Shown here: one piece after another, positions 33,228 through 45,359 of the stretch
Numbering within the stretch: position 1 is the stretch's first letter
Layout: each line of letters begins with the position of its first letter
Origin: Adiantum capillus-veneris
Taxonomy: Eukaryota; Streptophyta; Polypodiopsida; Polypodiales; Pteridaceae
Direction of reading: 5' to 3'
Length of the DNA: 64,000 nt
Assembly: GCA_014529385.2 (NCBI GenBank)
Contig: CM043944.1
Location: 167,655,740-167,719,739 of the forward strand
Program-made: the position numbers and the translations under genes
Notes under the pieces: model-generated
Told to the model about the DNA's origin: nothing
Seen by the model: the letters and a program-made list of their open reading frames with translations, nothing else
Database searches by the model: none

Positions 33228-36200
33228 TTGAAAAGAATGCATACTTGGAAAAAGTGTTCGTCAGTATGTATGTCAAGTGCGGTGCACCGCACAAAAAATC
33301 TTTGATGTGGTTACTGTGCGAGATGACATCTTGTGGAATGCACTGATTGCAGGATATGCCCAACTGAGACAGGGCTAGGAAGTTGTGGGCTGTTTTCACT
33401 TGATGCATAGTGAGGGCCTGTCTCCAGACGCAATCACCTACACGTGCATTTGAAAGGCATGCGCATTGTGGCTCTACGCAAGATGCTGATATGCACACAA
33501 AAATTCACGATGATATTGTTAGTCTGAGGCTACTGAAAAGAGATGTCGTGCTCGGCACTGCCTTGGTCAATGTGTATGCCAAATGTGGTGCACTTGAGAA
33601 AGCACAAATAGTGCTTGAGGAGCTTTTTGTTTGAAACAGCGTCTCTTGGAATGCACTGCTGTTTCAAAAAACTTTCATGATTTGCTATGCCTTGCTTGAT
33701 ATGTATGCCAAATGTGGGACACTTCAAAAATCACAAAAAGTGCTTGAGGAGCTTTATATCCGGAATGTTTTCTCTTGGAGTGCATTGATTGAGGGATGCG
33801 TGTAACAAGAGTAGGCCAAAAAGCTCAAGGCTATTTTCAATGGATGCAAAGCAAGGGCTTCTCTCTAGATGCAATCACATACGCATGCATCTTGACCTTC
33901 TGTATCAAGGCACTATGATTCATGTTGATATTCGCGATAGTGGGTAACTTGAAAAGAATGCATACTTGGAAAAATGTTGGTCAGTATGTATGTCAAGTGT
34001 TGTTAGTGCGCAACAAGTCTTTGATGAGCTTACTGTATGGGATGTAGTCTTGTGGAACACACTGATTCTAGGATATGCTCAGCAGAGATGCAATCACCTA
34101 TCCATGGAGGCATGTTGCTCTACCCAAGATGTTGATATGGGCTTAAATATTTGCTCTGATATTGCTAGCAAAGGGTTCTTGCAAAAATTGTTGTGCTTGG
34201 CAATGCCTAGCTCCACACACATCCATTTTCTCTCACAACACCCCCAAGAAAACAACAATAAAGGCTAGACAAGCAAAATTGGAGAGCAAGAGAAAGAGTC
34301 TTTCTTTTGTTAGCTCACTTAAAGACTGTGCTAAGGAGAAGGTTTTGTACCAAGGCAATAGCATTCATGCTGATATTTCAGATAGTGGGTTACTTGAAAA
34401 AAATGCATACTTGGGGAAAATGTTGGTCAGTAAGTATGTCAAGTGCGGTGCACCTATCAAGTCTTTGACAAGGTTACTATGCAAGATTTCAACTTGTGGA
34501 ATGCACTGATTGCAGGATATGCCTAGACAAAGCTAGGAATTTGTGGGTTGTTTTCAGCTGGTGGGTAGCAAGGGCCTATCTCTAGACGCAATCACCTACG
34601 TGTGCATCTTAAAGGCATGCGCATTGTGGCTCTACGCAAGATGCTGATATAGACACAAAAATTCACAATGATATTGTTAGTCTAAGGCCTGCTGAAAAGA
34701 GATGTGCCAATCTGTTTTTAGCAGATGCAAAGCAAGGGCCTCTCTCCAAATGCAATCACCTACGTATGAATTAATGTGTATCTACGCAAGATGATAATGC
34801 AAGGTGAGGGCCTCTGTCCATATGCAATCACCTACGCATCCATCTTGAAGGCATGCGACTCTATGCAAGATGCTGATATGGGCTTAAAAATCTACTCTGA
34901 TAGTATTAGTGAGGGGTTGTTGCAAAAGATTGTTGTGCTTGACAATGCCTTGGTCGATATGTATGCCAAATGTGGTGTGTTTTGTAAAGCACACAAAGCT
35001 CTTGAGAACCTTCTATCCTAAATGTCGTGCATTGATTGCGGGATATGCACAACAGAAGCAGGGCCAGAGAGATCAAAGCTGATTCCAGCGGCCGATGCAA
35101 AGCGAGGACCTCTCCAGGTGCAATCATATACGTGTGCATCTAGAAGGCACGTGGCTTTATGCAAGATACTTATGGGCATAAAAATTCTTGCTCATATTGT
35201 TAGTCAAGGGCTGTTGAAAAGGGTATCGTGCACAATGCCTTGGTTGGCATATTTGCTAAATCTGGTGCCCTTAAGAGAGCACAAAAAGTGCTCAAGGAGC
35301 TTTTTTTCCAGATTTCGGACTCTTCAAATGCACTGATTGCAGGATTTGCCACACCGGGTAGGGCCAAAAAGCTCTATTGTGTTTTTAGCAGATGCGAAGC
35401 GAGGGCCTCTCTCCAGATGCAATCAGCTACGTATGCATCTTGAAAGCTTGTGGCTCTACACAAGATGCTGATGTGGGCACAAAAATTCACAATTGTATTG
35501 TTAGTTAAAGGCTATTGAAAAACGATGTCATACTTTGCGCTGCCTTGGTCGATATGTATGTCAAGCACTGATTGCAGGATATACACAACAAGAGCAGGGC
35601 CAAAAATCTCTAGGCTATTTTCAGTGGATGCAAAGTGAGGGCCTTTGTCCAGATGAAATCACCTACGTGTGAATCTTGAAGGCATGTGGCTCTATGCACG
35701 ATGCCGATATGGACTTCAAAATTCACTCTGATATGGTTAGTCTCAGGTTGTTGCAAAAAACTGTCGTGCTTCGCAATGCCTTAGTCGATATGTAGGCCAA
35801 ATTTGGTGTGCTTTAGGGAGCACAGAAGAAAATTTATGTCTGGAATGTCGTCTCGTGGAGTGCATTGATTACAGGATATGTGCAACATGAGCAAGACAAA
35901 AAATCTCTAGGCTGTGTTTAGCGGATGCAAAGTGATGGCCTCTCTCCTGATGCACTCACATACACGTGCATCTTGAAGGCATGTGGCTCTACACAAGATA
36001 TTGATATGTGCATAAAAATTCACACTGATATTGTTATTCGGGGAATGTTGAAAAAGATGTCATTCTTGGGAATGCCTAGGTTGACATGTTTGCTAAATGT
36101 GGTGCACTTTAAAAATTCACTTCTAATATTGTTAGTCCGATGGTTGTTGCAAAAAATGTCATGCTTGGCATGCCTTGGTCGAAATGTATGCCAAATGTGG

Positions 36201-36560
36201 TGCACTTCAGAAAGCACAGAAAGTGCTTGAGGAGCTTCCTATCCGGAACATCATCTCTGGGAGTGTGTCGATTGTGGGATATGCACAAGAGGAGTAGGGC
36301 ATAAATCTTTAGGTTGTTTTTAGCCGATGCAAATCAAGGGCCTCTCTCCTGATGCAATCACGTACGCGTGCATCTTGAAAGCATGTGGTGCAGTTTAGAG
36401 AGCACCAAAACTTCTCGAAAAGCTTCCTATCTGAAGCTAGAATGCTCCGATTGCAAAATATGCCCCATAGGGGCAGTTTTCGGTAGATGCGAAACGATGG
36501 CCTCTCTCCTGATTGTAGGATTTTCTCCACAAGGGCAACCAGATGGGTCGTACCAAATAC
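33228..36560 (+). pseudogene. decayed PPR sequence, segment 3 (several former motifs)
   Basis: More than ten degenerate PLS motifs on one strand. Examples are VLGTALVNVYAKCGALEKAQ (33545), VLEELFV, GVQQVFDELTVWDVVLWNT-like text (34010), YASILKACDSMQDADMGLKI (34830), NALVDMYAKCGVFCKAHKAL (34945) and SPDALTYTCILKACGSTQDI (35940). Each unit is interrupted by stops or frame changes, and some units have been shortened. The text fades out after about 36500 and no E, E+ or DYW extension is visible. It probably derives from one or two long PPR genes by tandem duplication and decay. No transcriptional signal is seen. Confidence 0.7.
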
Positions 36561-38150
36561 TGCGAGTTTGTGTATGTGTATGTATGTGAGCTTACAGACG
36601 GACCATCCGGAAGATTCAAACTACCCTAAGACCACGGACATCAAACGTAATGTAGGTTATGGTATGCATGATAGAAAAAGTGAATGTGAGAGTCAACATG
36701 TTGGCAAAAGTCGAGCAACACATAATGGTGGGAAGGTGATGCAACAATGCAAGGGAGGTCTGGCAGCCGATCCATCCAACATTCTGCTTCATGCAGACGA
36801 CAAATAGCAAAGGTACACTCATATTTTGTGTTTTGATTTCCTCTATGTGATGTCAAAGTTCTTAGATTACATCATGTATACAATAAAGCAATGACTTTAT
36901 ATTGTTTTTGTTGAAAAGATTTCAGATGAAGGTGACAAGGACTTGTTATGACCAACAAAGGAACACATGGACAATACAATAAGACATGGCAATGTGGAAT
37001 GATATATGTCTTTATAAAATATCGGTAATTAGTTCTTCCTTGTACAATTATGATATTTTTACAATAAAAAGTCCCTCCAACATTGAAGGAGAAGCATAAG
37101 TCCCCCTTCAACATTGGAGGGGATACAAGTGGCGGGGGAAGGGCACATTCCTTACGGTATCTTTATAAATGTGGAGAACGGTGCCAGCTCCACACCATAC
37201 ATACGTATGGTTTTTTTTTTGGCACACAAGCATCGCAAATGCACAAAATGCATCTTGCTCCGTTTTTATTATAATGTGGATATTTTTACATCCATACATC
37301 TTTTAATGCAAAATCTCATTTGTGATGTGAGGTCATAGAGCTTTTGGCGAAATCTTCGAGAAAAAATGTTGTGGAGATTTCATTAAAAGCTATGCCATGC
37401 GATAAAATCCACACTACTATCACTTTTTTACTTCTTACCATATAAGCAATCAAGGCAAACTAGTTTTTGGTTATTTGCACTTAAGTTTAAACATTTACTT
37501 TATGTCAAGTAGAAAGTCTTTTGAGTTTACATTTTCAAAAGTCTTTTTGTTATGTGTATTTATACTGTTACAAAAGTCTTTTTGTTATGTGTATTTATAC
37601 TGTTACAATGGCACAAGTAATTACTTTGTGTAAAGTAGAAAGTCTTTGATTTTCGATTGCCTTTTTTTCTTCATTTCCTCCAATGTTATTATTCACTTTT
37701 CCATTTTAAATCTTCTTATCCTTTACTTTTACATTTTAGAATAGAGGTTTTATAATGTTTTCCATTAAGTGAAGCAATGATCGACACATGGAGGGTCTCT
37801 TCTTCTTTGAAAAATTTAAGCTATTTCATATATAGTATAGATAGATATAGATATAGTACTCAGTTTTGTGACTTTTTGGCCTGCTAGGAAAAGGCCTTAG
37901 TGTTGGGCTAGGTTAGGCGTACTTCAACGGATGGTGTCCACCTGAACGGCCATCACTTTTTTAGGTCTTTGGGAGAAGGCGTGCGAGAGTAAGCTTGAAC
38001 TAAACGCATACGGCTGACAAAGCCTGAGACGGCTTCAAGAAGAATTTCGCACGACTCCACCTTCTGGAGTTTGATAGATAAAAAAAGGGAGAGATCGTTT
38101 CAGGCTGGCAGGCAGGCTAGACTGGCCTCGTGATCTAGTCGTCATGACTC
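36560..38150. other. no clear gene; tandem 35-mer; Helitron-like 5' end
   Basis: 37536-37605 is a perfect two-copy 35-bp tandem repeat (starts caaaagtctttttgttatgt). 37785-37850 holds a Helitron-like 5' end on minus (tctatacta..gaaatagcttaaat..catgtgtcg). The open frame at 36487-36807 is unrecognised. I see no gene. Confidence 0.4.
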
Positions 38151-38186
38151 GTGCGTTCAGAGTCGAAACTACTCGTCTGCAGCCCA

Positions 38187-38675
38187 AAGGTTGTGTGGTT
38201 CAAGGCTGTGTGGGTTTATTTTGAGGCTGTGTGGTTCAAGGCTGGCTCTCAGATCTTTGCTGATGGCGGCCTTGACTTTGTCCACGCGCAGAGCATTTTG
38301 CCTATGGGCGCTGTTGAGGGGTATCGTGTTGCAGGTATGTCCGTCGATGTCGTATGAAACCTGTATATTGATCCGTAGCTATACTATGATGTTGTGTGGA
38401 TGGCTGTAGGTGGACCCCTTCGTGAGGTTGAGGACCCCATCTACCCCGGTGGCTCCTTCGACCCCCTCGGCTTGGCTGACGACCCAGAGGCTTTCGCCGA
38501 GTTGAAGGTGAAGGAGTTCAAGAATGGAAAAGTGGCCATGTTCTCCATGTTCAGTTTCTTCGTCCAGGCCATTGTCACCAGCAAGGGCCCCATTGATAAC
38601 TTGTCCGACCACTTGGCTGACCCCACCTTCAATAACGCTTGGGCCTACGCCACCAACTTCACCCTCGAAAAATAA
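38187..38675 (+). pseudogene. light-harvesting chlorophyll a/b protein (Lhcb) 3' fragment, one intron
   Basis: Thylakoid antenna protein relic. Exon A (to 38334) reads [41 protein letters not shown]. The intron 38335-38409 (GTATGT...TGTAG, 75 bp, phase 1) is followed by exon [57 protein letters not shown], then [19 protein letters not shown] and stop. Exon B is intact, with the helix-A chlorophyll ligand Asn (KNG) present. Usual LHCII has KNGRLAM, so Arg to Lys is a change. Exon A lacks about 5 residues after GGLD and about 9 of helix C between QSIL and MGAV, repeats VWFKA, and has no N-terminal half (transit peptide, helix B). I therefore call it a pseudogene. The retained intron excludes retroposition of mRNA. 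Confidence 0.85.
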
Positions 38676-38679
38676 GCAA

Positions 38680-39855
38680 CACATTGTTTAATCCTTTGTC
38701 CATGCAGCAGCTTGCTCTGCTTTGTAAAACACATTTTGAACCTCACTCTCGAGTGTAATGCTGTTGTTTCGATCTGACATATTATATGGTTCATTCATGT
38801 CAGCAGATACTTGTTTCAGGGTTTTTGTATCCTTTTCAGTCAAGTTCATAAATCGGGAAGTCCACCATTCATTGCGTATAGTTCCTTTTTTTCCGTAAAT
38901 TTAATATAAATGATGTGTGAATGTTGTTTTATTTCCTGCAATAGAGGTATCATTGTAATGCAAATAGTGTTGGTGAATAGGTAGTGTTTTTCCTTTCATT
39001 ACGTAACTTTCGTTCCGGTCAAATTTCAAGATATTGCTCTAGACATTTGGGAAAGGTTATATGAAACGGATAAAGATTTCGTGTCAAATAGTCGGTTGAC
39101 AAATGTTTCTTGCTCTCATAGCAAAGTGTACCTTATCTATTTAGAAGATATGAAAGACAATAGACAGCGCTTTTGAAGCCTAGAAATCTGTTTGAGGTTG
39201 AAGACTATGTTGGTATAGAGCGTATACCAGTTAACGTCCGGAGTGACTGGAACAAAATTGCCTACGACTCAGCACTGTATAATGTTCAATAGTTGGAAGT
39301 GCATGGTTTCATCCTGTATGTAAAATAACTATTGCAAATTGCTATAAAAATGATGGCAATAATGGTATTTTCTTGGCTCTGACCATTGCACTTAGTATAT
39401 ATATGACTTGGAACTGTCTTTTAGAAAGGAAGTTGGTCTAAGACACTGTGCAGTAAGAACTTTACCACCACTCTTGACATATGTATTGACAGACTTGGAC
39501 GCAGGCCCTGTCGGCACCACGCAAATGACAGCTCGTGAGTCGTGAGGCCTGAGGTCAATTCACACTGTTGTACAATGTGACTTGGACGCAGGCCCTCGTG
39601 ATACCTCACCTTGTTTACCAAGAACTCAACCCCAATACTAAGTCTTTTCATTTTCTACCATCATAGTACTTATTTTACTTATTGCTTAGCTTTCACTTTT
39701 GCATTTCAAACCAAATGTTTTTTTAAGGTTTTCTTTCAAATGAACCATAGGATGACACATGGACACCCTCTCTTTTCTTGAAAATTTTAAGCTCCATTTA
39801 TACTATTAGTGTGGCCAGCGAGCTCCGCCTGCCTCTCTCTCGATTTTCGTGCAAG

Positions 39856-39856
<1 letters not shown>
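38680..39856. other. no recognisable gene
   Basis: The Lhcb 3' flank is followed by unremarkable DNA. 39745-39800 resembles the Helitron-like 5' end at 37785-37850 (gacacatgga..ttgaaaa.ttt.aagc). No coding sequence is supported. Confidence 0.4.
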
Positions 39857-40580
<724 letters not shown>

Positions 40581-40677
40581 GTTTGCAAGTTCCATTGCAT
40601 GAGGAGATACAAATAACATTGAATATTAATATGGATGATACAATGTTAGCAAAAGTGGATGGGCGATTGCAAAGCTG

Positions 40678-41061
40678 ATGGTGATTGTGATTATAGCGAT
40701 GGTGGGTAGATTGTGCAAATGGAGGAAGGTAACAGCAATAGAAGCAGATGGCTACGAGGCAGATGTAATGTTGTTATCGAGGAACCGTTCGGACGTATTG
40801 ACAAGTCGAGATGGGGATTTGGCCGTATTAAATTTGACAATGAGAGCCGCTATTGGCGATGGTTCTTTGCATGTTTTAGGGATTGTAAAAAAGGTAGAAG
40901 GGTCTTTTGTCTGTGATTGTGTGACAACGTTGGAAGGTAAGAGACTTTTTCTCTCAAATTTGTCCATAGATTGTGGTGTTGATGATCAATCAATCGTAGT
41001 AGTGGTCACATTTGGTGAAGAACCCCACAATGAGAAAATTCTTCAGCCGCACAAATCGTGA
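40678..41061 (+). CDS. unrecognised 127-codon open frame (doubtful)
   Basis: Open frame beginning MVIVIIAMVGRLCKWRK, with NLTMRAAIGDGSLHVLGI and VDDQSIVVVVTFGEEPH. The sequence has no low-complexity bias and keeps a mixed amino-acid make-up, so it may be a captured gene fragment. An alternative frame on the same strand (40713-40916) and minus-strand frames are also open. I do not recognise it and see no splice-supported partner. Confidence 0.2.
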   Translation: MVIVIIAMVGRLCKWRKVTAIEADGYEADVMLLSRNRSDVLTSRDGDLAVLNLTMRAAIGDGSLHVLGIVKKVEGSFVCDCVTTLEGKRLFLSNLSIDCGVDDQSIVVVVTFGEEPHNEKILQPHKS

Positions 41062-41656
41062 TGTCGATGTGCACACATTCAGCTCCGATATGGAAGAAGA
41101 GGCATATTGCAAGGGTATGGATAAGCATCCACATGGATTTTTCTAGCGACCCATCATTTGCAGCCCACGACCCTGAAGAGGCCCGACATAGCAAGAGGAA
41201 CAATAATGTTGGGAAGGTAAGGGATACCCTCAGTGGAGATGGCATACTAGATGGCGTGGGCGCCTTGGTAGGCAGCGCTGAAGGTAAGAATCACTTGTGA
41301 GCTCAAAAGGCCTGCCATTTTGAGGTCACGGATGCAAAGAGGATGCACATTCTCCCCAACAATGTAGGGCAAAGGAGGCAACAAGGGGTGCTCTTCATGG
41401 CTGATGAGGGCCAGTTGGGGGTGCCTAAGAATGTGCAATGAATCTGTATGCAAACATAGATTAGTAGCACCATGAAATATTCATAACTTGCACCACCACG
41501 AGATTTTGTGAGCGAGTGGTGCACCCACGAGGGATGTATCCACCTCCCCTGCGAGCAAATGTGTCGCCAACACTAGGAAGAAAGACCTCAAAGCCATGAC
41601 CAACAAGTAGAAGGCTGTAGGTTCTTTTCTGATGCCATTGTCCATCCCGTCAAGCG

Positions 41657-41695
<39 letters not shown>

Positions 41696-41961
41696 CCGTC
41701 GGAGTGGACCGATCGTACTAGTGATATATAGTATAGATAGATGTAAATAGTGTGACAACCATTTATATCTATGATAGTAGGTGTCTACATCCTTTGACTC
41801 TAGCTTATATCCAAGTTATTGGCTCATTTTCTAAGTGGGGCCTCAAACAGTTATGGAAGTTGGTCAAGGAATAATGATTACATTATTTTGTTTGTATTGA
41901 TTAATTTATAATTTTTAAAATTTTGGATGAAGTGGAAATAGTTACTACATTACTTCATTTG

Positions 41962-42031
<70 letters not shown>

Positions 42032-42350
42032 TGAGTTTTTCCTTGATTTCCTTGTAGATTTTTTTGGGGAGAGAAGGAAGCCACTCTACTAGGAAGACTT
42101 TAATAAAATCCCATTAGTTGACGGATGCTTGAAAGATTCCCTTCATGCTCCTTCACTTAGCCCCTCTGCCTGCAACAGTTCCCATCCCCCTTGCTCCCAT
42201 CATGCAACGCGGCCCCTCTCTCTCAACACCCCCTGATTCGCTTCCCATCCTGCGTCAGCGACCCTACACCAGCTCGTCTCCCTCAGTAGTCTCTTCCTGC
42301 GTTGAACTCTATCAGCACAGAGTTGCGAGATAGAGAGAAGAAGAGGCGAG
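41062..42350. other. no clear gene; short microsatellites
   Basis: (GA)n 41659-41694, (TG)n 41963-41992 running into (GA)n 41992-42029. A minus-strand stretch near 41247-41453 (HPQLALISHEEHPLLPPLPY then IVGENVHPLCIRDLKMAGLL) reads protein-like but is not recognised. It may be a captured exon. Confidence 0.3.
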
Positions 42351-42353
42351 CAC

Positions 42354-42430
<77 letters not shown>

Positions 42431-42515
42431 CTCTTGTAGGGGTCACGCATGAGAGATAGCTGAGAAGCTTTCGCGAGAGCAAGTCGAGAGAGAGAAGAGA
42501 GCAAGAGGCGAGCAC

Positions 42516-42558
<43 letters not shown>
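42337..42558 (+). repeat. duplicated (GA)n arrays
   Basis: (GA)n 42357-42427 and 42520-42558. Both are preceded by the same aagaggcgagcacaacag, so the second is a segmental copy displaced by about 165 bp. Confidence 0.9.
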
Positions 42559-42561
<3 letters not shown>

Positions 42562-42890
42562 AAAACAGAAAGAGAGGACATGCCAACCGCTTGACAGCTC
42601 ACTTTCTCCACGTGTGTGGACACATGCACCTCTACTATCACCCTTCCTTTTTGCTTTCTAAAGTTAATGAACCTATTATATGATTTTATATGATTGGGTA
42701 CTCCATACTAGTTTGCTTTGATATAACTTTATAAAATAACACAAAGCCTAATTTAAATAAGTCTTGACAAAGACTCCACCGTTAGGTTTTGATGATATCA
42801 AACTATTCTTATCGTTCAATCGTGATATCTCCTTGAAAGGGAAGTGCAACAATGCACTGCACCTAAGAAATCGTGGTATCTCCTTCAACT

Positions 42891-43052
42891 TTTTTTTAAA
42901 TAAAAAAATAGCAAAACTCACAATCGTGAGTGAATTATATTAATCAACCCAAATAGCTACAAGGTCTTGTCATGCTCGTGTTGAGCCATGACATCATTCA
43001 GGGCCCCAAAGTTCATCGACTAACAAGACAACCATCCAAACCAACTCATGTA
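42891..43052 (-). mobile_element. 162-bp LINE 3' end with target duplications
   Basis: The flanks are TCCTTCAACT at 42881-42890 and TCCTTCAACT at 43053-43062. On minus the sequence repeats the 3' end of the LINE at 22.36-24.12 kb (gatgtcatggctcaacac, gcatgacaagaccttgta, gggttgatcaatataattc). It then has the terminal hairpin actcac-gatt-gtgagt and an A-rich tail. This is a strongly 5'-truncated insertion of the same family. Confidence 0.85.
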
Positions 43053-43062
43053 TCCTTCAACT

Positions 43063-43540
43063 ATTTCTAAAGAGCAGCAATGCAATGCAATGCAGTGCTA
43101 CGCTTTAGTGATATCAAACTATTCATTGGCTTTCTAAAAGAGAGTTGAGTTAGGATGCTTTCAATGTTTTCATATCAAACTTTGCTTTCAAATGGATCTT
43201 TTTATTTCACGTTTCTTTTGACATCACGACATGTCTTGAATTTTCTTGTATTCTATTGTATTCTTGTATACTAAACTGCAGCTTCATCTTGCATAATTTT
43301 AGTAAAATCTATACACACACACATTTCATTTCACAACCTCATTTAGCTTGACTATTTTTTATTTTGTAACTCAATTCTAATAGAAGGTATTTTTAACGGC
43401 TTCAAAAAAATTAAAAGGTATTTTTAATTCAAAGATTCTCCTCAACAACAAGAAAAACGATGCATAGATCTATAGCAATGACAAAGCGCATAGATTTACA
43501 ACAATATTAGATGGGAAGTCTGAATACAACATTACGCACA

Positions 43541-43585
<45 letters not shown>

Positions 43586-44612
43586 CGTTAAAGAGAAAAG
43601 AAGAAAACGCTAAAAAAAACAAAAATAAAAAAAAACACTTATTTATATGGACACAAAAGATCTTTTGACTTTCTACCTTCATTTTGTCTTTTAACTTTTT
43701 ACCTTAGTTATTCTTTTCATTTCCTAAACTCACCCTTCACTTATACACTTAATATATTTTGACCAAATTTTTATATTGACCAAATTTTTATATTCTGAGA
43801 TTGATTGAGACTGGAGAGACTTAATCATTGGAGAAAGTAAGTCATCGTGACCCTTTCACGTGTTATTCAATCATGGTATGATGTTTGTTATTCAATCATG
43901 GTATGATGTATCGTCTTCAACTATTTCTTAATGCACTCACGCCACTTGTTATTTTCTTATTATGCTCCTGCCTTAAAAGATAAAACCATGTTGTCAAATG
44001 AAATTTATATCTTGAACTTGAAAGCCAAACATAATTGACTCAAGACTCTTTAAATATCTTTCTGTCATTCTCTTATGCAACACAATATACACCTACGGCT
44101 CCATAGCTCTATATTGTTTTTATAAAGCGGAATCTAATCTAGATGCCCTGCTCTGTTCCCTCCTTTCCCAAAGGAAAAAGGAAGCTGTCCCCCCCTCCCC
44201 CCTCCCCCCCCCAAAACCCTCCCTGGCGTCCTCTTGCTACCCTCGCTCCATGGCTTGCGGCCTACCCCCCCCCCCCCCTGCAATGAGTTGCTCTCTTGCT
44301 CTATCTCATACTATCCGTCGAGTCCAACTATGTGCACAACATTTCCTTCCCATCTCCTTCCCTCTTGTAGATACGTTGCTTTGAAGCACGCACACATGCA
44401 CATAATATAGTTGGCATGCGAGCAGAGAGGAACGTGGTTCAAGCAATCTCCTACCTAGCCTACAACAACTTGTCTCTCTCTCCACGTGCCCTGTCCGGCC
44501 TTTTTTTCCTCAAAGCCACACGAGGTATCTCCGTAGATGCTATCTAATAATGGGAGGCCCGAGGAGGGATCCAGTAGCAAGGGAGGATACCAACGTTTGG
44601 GAGAAATCAATT
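43063..44612. other. no gene; small tandem repeats
   Basis: (GA)n 43542-43581, an 18-bp tandem pair near 43770 (ttgaccaaatttttatat), a 25-bp tandem pair near 43863 (tgttattcaatcatggta...), and C-rich runs at 44190-44275. No coding signal. Confidence 0.45.
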
Positions 44613-45066
44613 GGAAAAATTACCAAAATACCCTCTATTTTGTGGAAATTTTCAAAATACCCCTTAAATTTCAAAACTTCCCAAGATACCCCCAATATTT
44701 TATCATTAATTCTCCAAATGCCCTTCAAATTGTCCAGAATTCCTCTGGTTGTGAGAGTAAATTTCTTCTAAAATAATTTTCTTTGTAGCTTTTCATAAGA
44801 AGACTAATTGTCTATCACGCAAGATGCTAAAACTAGAATTTGAGTCCTTGTTCAACGCTTTGGGGATGAATTGCTTTATTATTTCTAGACATAATTGACT
44901 TCTTTTGCTAGGTATTTTGTGACAAATTACATGTTATGCACTCAAAAACGTATCTCAATTGTCAAAAAGAAATAAAGATTAAAAAATCTTGAACAATCCA
45001 ACAAAAATAGATACAAGGGTAATTTGGGAGTTCCACAAATTAGAGGGGTATTTTGGTGATTTTCCC
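44613..45066. mobile_element. 454-bp Mutator-like MITE, 9-bp target duplication
   Basis: AAATCAATT occurs at 44604-44612 and 45067-45075. The ends are inverted over about 55 bases: left ggaaaaattaccaaaatacc, right (minus) gggaaaatcaccaaaatacc, followed on both by ctct.atttgtgga. A 9-bp duplication with long inverted ends beginning GG is the Mutator-like pattern. No ORF of interest inside; the 79-codon frame there spans the end repeat. Confidence 0.8.
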
Positions 45067-45207
45067 AAATCAATTTCACAAGGGTAGATTGAGAGATGGA
45101 ATTTTCCAAAATAACCGCAAAGGAACTCTATTGTGTTTAATTTGCCAAACCCATTTTCTCCTTCTCACTGGAGAGCTCACTCTGCTTTCCTACCTTTTGC
45201 AAGTGTG

Positions 45208-45209
<2 letters not shown>

Positions 45210-45278
<69 letters not shown>
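45210..45278 (+). repeat. (GA)n microsatellite
   Basis: About 34 GA units. Confidence 0.95.
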
Positions 45279-45280
<2 letters not shown>

Positions 45281-45359
45281 CCACCGCGAGCCTGAGTGGG
45301 GGGAAGAGAGAGAGAATTTAAATTTTTAAAGAGCAATATTGTTTTGGAACTTATATATG

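Noticed and set aside
38187-38675. Lhcb as a working gene
   Set aside because: The N-terminal half with transit peptide and helix B is missing, and helix C has lost about nine residues.
41247-41453. Minus-strand stretch as an exon of a known protein
   Set aside because: It reads like protein but I cannot name a family, and no matching neighbouring exon is visible.
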